Origin: Armigeres subalbatus
Lineage: Eukaryota; Arthropoda; Insecta; Diptera; Culicidae
Direction: 5' to 3'
Assembly (NCBI RefSeq): GCF_024139115.2
Contig: NC_085140.1
Span: 435,201,260 to 435,265,259, forward strand
Length of the DNA stretch: 64,000 bases
Below are positions 56,500 through 64,000 of this stretch, in pieces. The stretch's first letter is position 1, and every line of letters begins with the position of its first letter. Below the pieces are notes generated by a model, which worked only from the letters and a program-made list of their open reading frames with translations, did not search any database and was not told where the DNA came from. A program made the position numbers and the translations under genes.

Positions 56500-59400
56500 T
56501 CGTGGAAGCGTGAGTATTGGAACTTAAGGATTCTTCCGAAGCAGTATACTATGATTTTAAAATTGGTGATTATACTAGTATGAATACCTTCTTCTTAGGC
56601 ATAGATTGGCGCATCATCATCGACCAGGATATTAATTCTTCAATAATTGCATTTGGCAATATAGTTTTGTATGCCATCGACCAATTCATTCCGAAGCGTT
56701 CCCGCAAGTCTCCGCCAAACCCACCTTGGAGTAATAAAAGTCTGAAGCCTTTTAAAAGATTAAAACGATCTGCTCTTCGAAATTACTCGAAGTTCAAATC
56801 TCGCCATTACAAACAAATTTACAAATCTACCTCTTGGCAAACTCCCGTTACAAACGTTTGAACAAAGGGCTATTTTCCGCTTACCAAAGAAAAGTTCAAC
56901 TCAAACTTCGACATAATCCTAAAGGATTCTGAAATTAAGTCAATGACCAGCGAAAAGAATCTGGCCTACCTACCGTCATGTCTATGGGTGCCACTGAAAG
57001 TTCATCTACCGAAGGAATCTGTGATCTTTTCAAAAGTCATTTAGCAAGCGTTTATACTCAAGAAGCTCTGGATGCGGATCAAGTTCGTACAGCTGCTATC
57101 AACGTTCCTGTTCGTCCCCCAGTCGGTAATCATCCGTTCGTCAATGCTGAAATGGTTGAAAATATGTGTAGCTCAATCAAGGCCTCAACAAGCTCTGGAC
57201 CCGATGGTATTCCTGCATTCGTTCTGAAGAAGTGCTCCGGAAGCTTATCAAAACCTCTCTCAACACTGTTCAACCTATCGCTTCAAAATGGGACATTCCC
57301 CGATCACTGGAAATACTCCTATCTTTTTCCTGTTTTTAAAAAAGGCAACAAACGAGAGCTCAGCAATTACCGTGGTATAGCCGCCTTGTGTGCAATTTCA
57401 AAGCTATTTGAAAAAGTAGTTTATAACTTCATGTGTCATAACTGTCGCGATTACATCTCTGAATATCAACATGGATACATCCCGAAGCACTCAATAAGTT
57501 GTTGTGAAACGACCTCTCCGTATCAAAAGGGGGATTAGTCGGTCCGGCTAGCAACAATAAACGCCACAAGACATAATTCAGTGTGCAAACATATGTTTAT
57601 TTTGACCCATCCATACGATACCTCTTTCCTCTTCTACTTCCCTATTCTCCTGCTTACTGTGCATGCTCTTCTTCTTCTTCCTTCTTCCCTTCTCATCTTC
57701 TTAGTGTTATAACTCACGTCCGCCGCTCCCGTCTCTACCTCCCGCCTGCCAACAGCAAGAACAGTTCCCGTCGCGTGGGATTCAATGACCTTTGCTCTCC
57801 TCAAGAAGTAGGTGATCGATGTGCGCCTTGATCGCTGGAACGCTGTCCGCTGGAAAGGGGATTCGGGCTGGCCACGTCACGACTGCCAGATCCTCACGGG
57901 GTCAGATTCACTCTCACCGTCTTTTCCTTTCAGTTCCGTGTTTTCCGCGATTCTGATTCATTCAGATCCGCGTCTTGAGCGCGATCCCGCCGGCGCTTCT
58001 TCTTGGTCCGTCTTTCGGAGTGTTCGTTTTGCGGCTTCTGCCTCACAGGGGGTTGGTTGATCCCGGTCTTCACGCAGTACACTCAAACTGCAAAAAAAAA
58101 CACAAAAGAAGAGCCCTGAGGCACGTTTCGGGTCAGAATGAATACGCCCAAAGATTGTTATTCGTTCTTACTTCCTGGGAAGGCTCTTCTCGTTCCCGAA
58201 TGCGACAGAGACCAAGGAATTCAGTACCGGTAGCGAACCTGTGTCGAAGGTTTTTTCTTATTAAAAACTTGTTTTTAATTGCTTCTCGATGTTCCTTACC
58301 TTTCTGTGAACTTTTCGATTGGCAAACACTTGGTGTGACAAAACGTATTTGTCGCCACCGTTTGAGTCTGAATGCCACTCTCGAGGATCGTGAGTCGTTC
58401 TGACCGAAAAGCTGGACACTCGGGGATTTAAATTTCCACCTGCATGAATTGTCATGTTAGCACATTTCACTGGTATGTCTGCTAAAACTGCTTACCGGGT
58501 AAAATCCTTTCGTGAATTTTGTCCACAGCCTTCCCAGATTATCTGCTTCCGATTTTCTCGTGCCTCGTGTGAGATGGGCTGATTTCTGACGGTGGCAATT
58601 GTGACGATTCTCGGGTTTCTTGCCTTTTCAGCGGTCTTGTCAAGCCGATGAGTTTTACCAGCGGCACTGTCTTGCAGCCGCAAGAATCACACGCGAAACC
58701 GTTATTGGCGAGAATGACTGAGCTCCCGTTTTCGTTCACGAACTTTTATTTTCTTTGTTGGTTCCAATCGATGTTGCTTTTTTCCCCACAGCGGATGTTG
58801 CAACTGTCATGCTTGTGCGACAGGAAAATCTTCAACCGGTGCATCATTTTCAAGCTTGTACCTTTTGTACTTGCGGTTATTTACATTCAGGACAGTTTAC
58901 ACTGGGATGAATGATCGAACTTATTTGCACACTGGACGAAATTTAGTCAAAATAAAGCAAAATCAACAAAGTACCAACTTGACCGTCTACACATCGTTCA
59001 TCATTCGAGCTCTGCAGAAAAGACAACAAGTGAATTCAAATTATACTGATTTCTCCGCAGCATTCGATAAAATCAACCACAAGATTGCTATTGCTAAGTT
59101 CGGATGTCTCGGTTTCTCTGGACCTTTCCTCTGCTGGCTTGAATCTTATCCATCCGGTCGTGAAATGGCCATTAAGATTGGCGATTCCATCTCGACATAC
59201 TTTCCCGCTACTTCAGGTGTACCACAGCGTAGCCACCTAGGGCCGTTAATTTTCCTAGTTTATCTCAACGACGTTCACCAGCTTATAAGATCATTTAAGT
59301 TGTCCTTTGCCGACGATTTCAAACTTTACTGGATTGTTAATAACGCTTCTGATGCCTATTTCTTGTAAACTTAGATTGACGTGTTCATCGATTGGTGTGA

Positions 59401-60180
59401 GATAAACCGTATGGTACTTAATGCTGACAAATGTTCAGTGATCTTATTCTCGCGCAAACGCTCCTCGATTGACTACTGCTACAAAATTGGAACAACGAAT
59501 CTTAAAAAAGAACGCGTCGTTAAGGATCTAGGCGTACTATTAGATTCAATCTATCTTTCAACGATCATGTCGCATCCGTATCCTCCAAAGCTTCTAAGAT
59601 GCTTGGTTTCATTTTCCGCATATCTAAAGACTTCAAGAATATCCATTGTTTGAAAGCACTGTATTGTTCCTTGGTAAGATCGATTCTAGAATTCTCTTCT
59701 GTTGTTTGGGCACCGTTTTACCAAAACAGTATATTGCGTATCGGGGCAATCCAACGCAAATTTGTTCGTTTCGCGTTACGGCATCTCCACTGGCATGATC
59801 CAAACAACCTACCTAGTTACCGATGACCGCTGTAAGCTCATTGGATTAGAGTTGTTGAGCGAGCGTCGGGATATATCCAGGGCTTTATTTATTTCCGACT
59901 TTCTTTAATCAAGAATTGATTCCTCCTATTTGCTCTCTCTTTTGAACCTTAATGCGCCCCGTCGTCAGCTTAGGTTCAGTTCTTTTTTGTTCCTCCAGGG
60001 TGCTCGTACAAATTATGGACATAACGAACCATTCACTTGTATGAGCCGTATCTTCAATCAATGTGGTACTGAATTTGACTTTCACCTTTCTCGTCCCAAT
60101 CTTCGGAAAAAGTTTTGCCGAATACTTGCCGCTTCTAACACAAACACCCTTTGATAGATAGTTAGTCAGGATAGACATTA
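56500..60180 (+). pseudogene. 5'-truncated LINE ORF2, split by a solo LTR
   Basis: ORF2 begins after the endonuclease (a FLGIDWRIIID-type linker at about 56590) and runs through RT block 1 (SSGPDGIPAFVLKKC, about 57190), NYRGIAALCAISKLFEK (57365) and QHGYIPKHSIS (57490). After the LTR it resumes with NLTVYTSFIIRALQ, YTDFSAAFDKINH (59040), TSGVPQRSHLGP (59215) and LSFADDFKLY (59305), to a C-terminus at 60154. Frames shift several times. It is probably in the Jockey/I group; there is no RNase H. The 3' UTR ends near 60200. Confidence 0.75.
57500..58968. mobile_element. Solo LTR, 1469 bp, nested in the LINE
   Basis: It starts TGTTGTGAAACG and ends AAATCAACA, so the ends are TGTTG...CAACA. AAGT flanks it at 57496-57499 and 58969-58972. 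LINE coding on either side joins in frame once the LTR and one TSD copy are removed. A 4-bp TSD with TG...CA ends suits a Ty3/gypsy-type LTR. No internal gag/pol is present, and the strand cannot be fixed from sequence. Short frames inside are not genes. Confidence 0.75.
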
Positions 60181-60529
60181 AGTATTCTTTAATTGTAAAA
60201 TTGTAATAGTCTTAAGAAATATTGTATCTGTTGGAAATTGTAATTTCTGTTGATATAAAAGAAGAGGAGGTTTTGCGCCTGCTTGAGGAAGGGATTTTGC
60301 TCTACTCAAGCGGACTTTTCTCTGCTCCAAATAAAGAACTTGTGATGATCAGAGCTAAGTTAGGCGCTTTTTCCCGGATGTCAACTCACCATGTCGTAAC
60401 GCATTAGTCTTATCTATTATTAATGCACAAAAATGATGATGTTATTTGTTTATATTTATAAAAAACTAACAATCAACATAAAATGTTTCAAAAACACCTG
60501 AAAAAAGTATTTGCGGATTAGCTTATTAC

Positions 60530-61133
60530 TCCAGTAGATAGAAGAGAACTAGTCTTAAAAACAAATTTTTGATATGTATGTACAAACAAATTTTTAACCA
60601 GCCATGTTCTATGCTGTACCGATATGGACTAGTTACTAGTTACTAGTTACCAGAAAGAAGGCATTTCAGAAGATTCAAAATAAAATGTTGCCTCCCTGGT
60701 ATACTGCCGTGAATCGCATGTTTGTTCCATATGAATAGGAAACCCAGCAAAGATGTTTGGCAGTAAAGTACCAATGAGCTTCATAGAATTCCTAATATTG
60801 AGACATTGCAACAAATGTCCAATACAATGATTTCCATTTTTAGTCAAAAACAGTTGCAATCTTATATTGCAACGATAAGCTTTTTGAACCCTTAGTATGT
60901 ATTAATTAAGTTAAGTTTAAGTTAAAAACTCTGTAATTCCTATTATGGTTCAATTCAACCTGTGGAAAAATCTTTACTGCCTGTGGCAATTGTAATAAAT
61001 TAATTAATAATAACTAAAAAATGTATCATAGAAAATAAGGATGTAGTGGTAATTAAGCACGGAACACTTAGTTTAAGAGATGAATGCATGTATTAGATTA
61101 TTAGCAAATAAAATGAGTTAAAAAACAAAATAC
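60530..61133 (+). pseudogene. 5'-truncated Juan-like LINE 3' end
   Basis: It matches the last ~600 bp of the 3976-8544 element in opposite orientation: the PAMFYAVPIW segment (about 60598), a degenerate C-terminus, and the 3' UTR with GGTTCAATTCAACC, GATGAATGCATGTATTAG and TAGCAAATAAAATGAGTTAA. It is more diverged and internally rearranged near 60690. A short A-rich tail ends at about 61133. Confidence 0.8.
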
Positions 61134-61202
61134 ATATTTGCAACCCCATATAAACTTTTCACCGAAAGTTTATCCCATGCACCGAAAATCTGAAAGGAAC
61201 AG

Positions 61203-61241
61203 CCATCTAAAAGCTTCTTTTACGAGAAAGCTTTTAGATGG
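61203..61241. repeat. Short inverted repeat
   Basis: CCATCTAAAAGCTT and its exact inverse AAGCTTTTAGATGG are separated by 11 bases. Stem 14 bp. No further context suggests a terminator or RNA. Confidence 0.4.
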
Positions 61242-61905
61242 GTGCGTTTCCAATGCATACCTATACGTGCCTATACCTACTTACGCTTCCACCAAACCCA
61301 CAGTAAAGCCACAACAAGTTTGTAATAAGAAGGAATGCGGTGATTGTACCTTGAAACCAAATTCATAAATTGTTCCGCTAATAACAAAAATCTACTCCTT
61401 CACTTATTTTTAGTCACAATGAAAATTTGACACTCTAACAATGTGGATCTTATTGCTAGTTTCAAATTATGAGTACGGCATGTTATGTTACATTCAAGTA
61501 ATGAAAACCATTCTGTTTATTAATGATTTAATGTAAACGATGGCTGAAATGCCATGGTGATGTAATTTTTGATGTGCAGTATTTAACCTTTTAAAACAGA
61601 AATCCAAAATTGATGATTTATCTCAAAATTAGTTTTTTTGGGATTTTTTTTAAAGAAATTGGATCTTTGTGGGGTAAAACGGACATGTTCTTGTGTGGGT
61701 GATAAACCGAAACTTTATTTTGATAAGTTTGTATTGTTTTCCAAATACCAAGCATTCATTAGAAAATTTCCGACTTTCGTTCAGACCAAGGGTATTTTTT
61801 AGCGATTTGCAGTGATGTAACATGCTTTTTTTTAGTAAAATCATTGTAAGTTACCAATATATCAATTATTGTCAAACATTTTTAATTTCGAGAGCATTTT
61901 ATAGA

Positions 61906-61981
61906 TGCCGCTAACCGCAAAGTCGAGTACATCTGTATATGGGCCTCCATATACGATATGCTCGACTTGCGGTTAGCGGCA
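61906..61981. repeat. 76-nt stem-loop
   Basis: TGCCGCTAACCGCAA at the left pairs with TTGCGGTTAGCGGCA at the right. The stem continues through GTCGAG and an inner ATATGG segment with a few mismatches and a tiny loop near 61942-61945. It could be a MITE core or a pre-miRNA-like hairpin. Confidence 0.5.
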
Positions 61982-61994
61982 GCTTAGCCTTAGC

Positions 61995-63905
61995 TAGAGT
62001 GTGCGCCGCGACGCATTTTGCATCCGGCGCGGCATTTCAAATTTTCACGCCGCTGATCTATAGTTTTCCCGCCGATTCAAATTTTCAGTGGAAACTCCAA
62101 ACTTCAGAGCAATTTCGTATAATTTCCTAATAGATCTCTACAACATCATTTGAGACTCCAGAGAATTTTTCTGAAGATACAATTATTTATTTCCATGAAA
62201 ATCCATACAATATCTTGTTGAATTTTGAAAAGCTCTCCGTAAAAACTAGGCAGAAGGAGTTCCGTTGAATTTCAAAAAATCTAATTGAAATTTAATTTTG
62301 AACGAAAAAGTCGTTCGTCAAGCTACAAGGCTGAAAGTTGTTAGGTTGAATATTTGTTTAACAAAAGACTATTTGGTAGAAGCTTTTCCGAGCAAATTGA
62401 TAACTTTTTAATGTTGTGAAATCATCGATTATGTTTACTTAATTTGATATCTTTATGGTCGTTTAAACGGTTCAAATAACAAAACGTAATAGCAGAAATA
62501 TCTTACTGTGACATTCAATTATAAACTATTCCTGCTGTCGATGAGGGCAAATTGAAAACTAATTTTGATATTGGTTTCCGATAACAAAATAAGTACACGT
62601 TTGATGTCATATCATTCAAATTAGTAATGTACAGCAAAATGAGATCAAAATAGTAATCAATCATGATGATTTATACATGTTTGATAAATTATGACTCAAT
62701 TTGATGTCCAAATCACAATATTTTTCTATATGATCTTATTTGTTTCAGACTACGTTAGGATATCTAGCCTAAAGTTATTTGGCTGAGAATGTCATTTGGC
62801 GAACAGTTCCTTTGGCTGAAAAAATCGTGAATATGTCCTTCGGCCGAAATATCGTTTTGGTCGAAAAGGACATTCGGACGAAAGTGTTTTCAGCTGAATT
62901 GGTCATTTTGATATTTTCAAGACAATAACGGGAGAATCTTTTGAATTTCGCCTCAAAATTTTAATGAAAGATCTCAGTTTTCCAGAATATTTATTTGAAA
63001 ATTGTTCTCAGAATTTCCACGGAAACTACTTTCAAGTATCGAGAACTCTTTGGAATTGCCAAGAGGAGCTCTTTGGATTACCAAGGAAAGTTGTTTGGAA
63101 TTTACATGAGAATCTCTTCAAGGTTTTCACGGAGTTCCCAAATTTCTATAGGAAAATATTCGGAATATACACGGAATGTTTCTATTGAGTTTCTGGTGAG
63201 TATTTTTTGAAATTCACATAGAAAATTGAAATCCAATAATTTCGAATTCGTTAAGACATTTTGAACAATCCTCCATGGAAATTCTAATGAAGTTTCCGTT
63301 AAACTTACGGACAATTTCTCGTAAACTTGAGATTTTTCTTGAAAACTCCTTGAGTCTCCCAGTTAAGAATTTACTGTCTTATTGTTGGCCATGCCAAACT
63401 AGACGTCTTTATTATTCTAGACTGAGAAAGCCAACGGTTAAACACCCATTTTACCAAAAGCACTCTCCTACAATTATCAAGAATTTCTGGTGAAAAATTC
63501 AAAGAATACTCAACAAGAACTTTCTAAATTTCTAAAGTTTTTCCTATAAGTTAAAACAAAACACAAAACACAAATAAACAAAACAAGTTTCTCATGTAAA
63601 TTGTGACGATTTTCTGCTGAAACTCCAAACAATTTTATTTGGAATTACAAAGACCTTCTCTAGGTAATTCAAAGATTGCTCGAAAATGTTTTCCAAATTT
63701 TGGAAAAACTTAAGATTTTCTGGAGAAGTTCATTAGTTTTCATGCGAAATTCAAAAGATTCTTCTTTTTATTTCTTGAAAATATTCCGAAAAAAAGCAAG
63801 AAAAAAAATCTTAGAAAAACGCAATGAAAAAATCGCCACGCTGATTCACGCCGCCGCCGACGCCGGCCAAAATTTTGACAAACGCCGCCGCCGACGAATA
63901 TCGGA
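61995..63905. repeat. Degenerate 22-24-bp array with GCC-rich modules at both ends
   Basis: A GCC-rich module (about 61995-62085, GCCGCGACGCATTTTGCATC) starts the block and another (63838-63900, GCCGCCGCCGACG) ends it. Between are AT-rich units near 23 bp, clearest at 63040-63150 (TTTGGAATTGCCAAGAGGAG type). Part of the middle (62750-62900) is a different motif array, TTTGGC(C/T)GAA. Frames on both strands are by-products. Confidence 0.6.
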
Positions 63906-64000
63906 CACCTTTACTTGGGTGGTCAAGCTATGGTTTGGGAAGCATTGTTTGCAACTGGCACAAAAATCTTCGTTTATCCATAGTATACTGTCCTATAACT

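Noticed and set aside
57583..58914. Several 70-142 codon frames in GC-richer sequence
   Set aside because: They lie within the solo LTR bounded by AAGT duplications and show no retroviral or host protein motif.

Overview
The window is eukaryotic and most likely from a culicine mosquito, probably Aedes. It is about 60% AT and has one intron-containing protein kinase gene with fly-like low-complexity flanks. Everything else is transposable-element sediment of types familiar from Aedes: a Juan-like Jockey-clade LINE, Feilai-like tRNA SINEs with AAG tails, RTE/I-like LINE scraps, copia and gypsy fragments, hAT elements, and many MITEs with readable target-site duplications (TSDs). There are no operons, CRISPR arrays or prokaryotic features.

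Layout. 1-3.9 kb: small MITEs and a LINE scrap. 3.98-8.54 kb: a complete-length Juan-like LINE on the minus strand, bounded by a 13-bp TSD and broken by one stop codon and several frameshifts. 9.1-10.4 kb: a tandem satellite of ~155 bp units with two nested TIR elements. 11.4-15.2 kb: a TA-flanked element, LINE and gypsy remnants, and a foldback element. 16.2-17.9 kb: a GC-richer stretch with a good splice donor (possible upstream non-coding exon), then a TIR element. 18.3-25.2 kb: a nest in which a copia remnant is interrupted by a 3.4 kb hAT element with its 8-bp TSD intact; the hAT itself carries a perfect 121-bp-arm palindrome. 25.4-29 kb: mostly unique sequence. 29.4-34 kb: one decayed minus-strand LINE (ORF1, EN, RT, RNase H in order), itself hit by a SINE and a truncated retroposon. 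34.7-36 kb: two MITEs.

The only convincing host gene is a class II DYRK kinase (DYRK2/smi35A type). Its main coding exon lies at 37902-40319, followed by a short last coding exon from 40535. Retaining or removing the 215-bp intron changes the C-terminus.

Downstream, 41-44.8 kb and 48-51.5 kb are AT-rich, UTR- or intron-like sequence with MITEs. 44.8-47.8 kb is an RTE/LINE graveyard with two SINEs. 51.6-52.4 kb is a degenerate 23-bp-period array. 52.66-54.27 kb is an A-tailed insertion between 24-bp direct repeats. 56.5-60.2 kb is a truncated LINE split by a 1.47 kb solo LTR. 60.5-61.1 kb is a second Juan-like 3' fragment, and 62-63.8 kb another 23-bp-period array.

I did not find a new multi-gene system. 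The most informative items are the nested insertions with intact TSDs, the perfect palindrome, the alternative DYRK C-termini and the recurrent 23-bp arrays. Families were recognised by eye from motifs; no database search was run.
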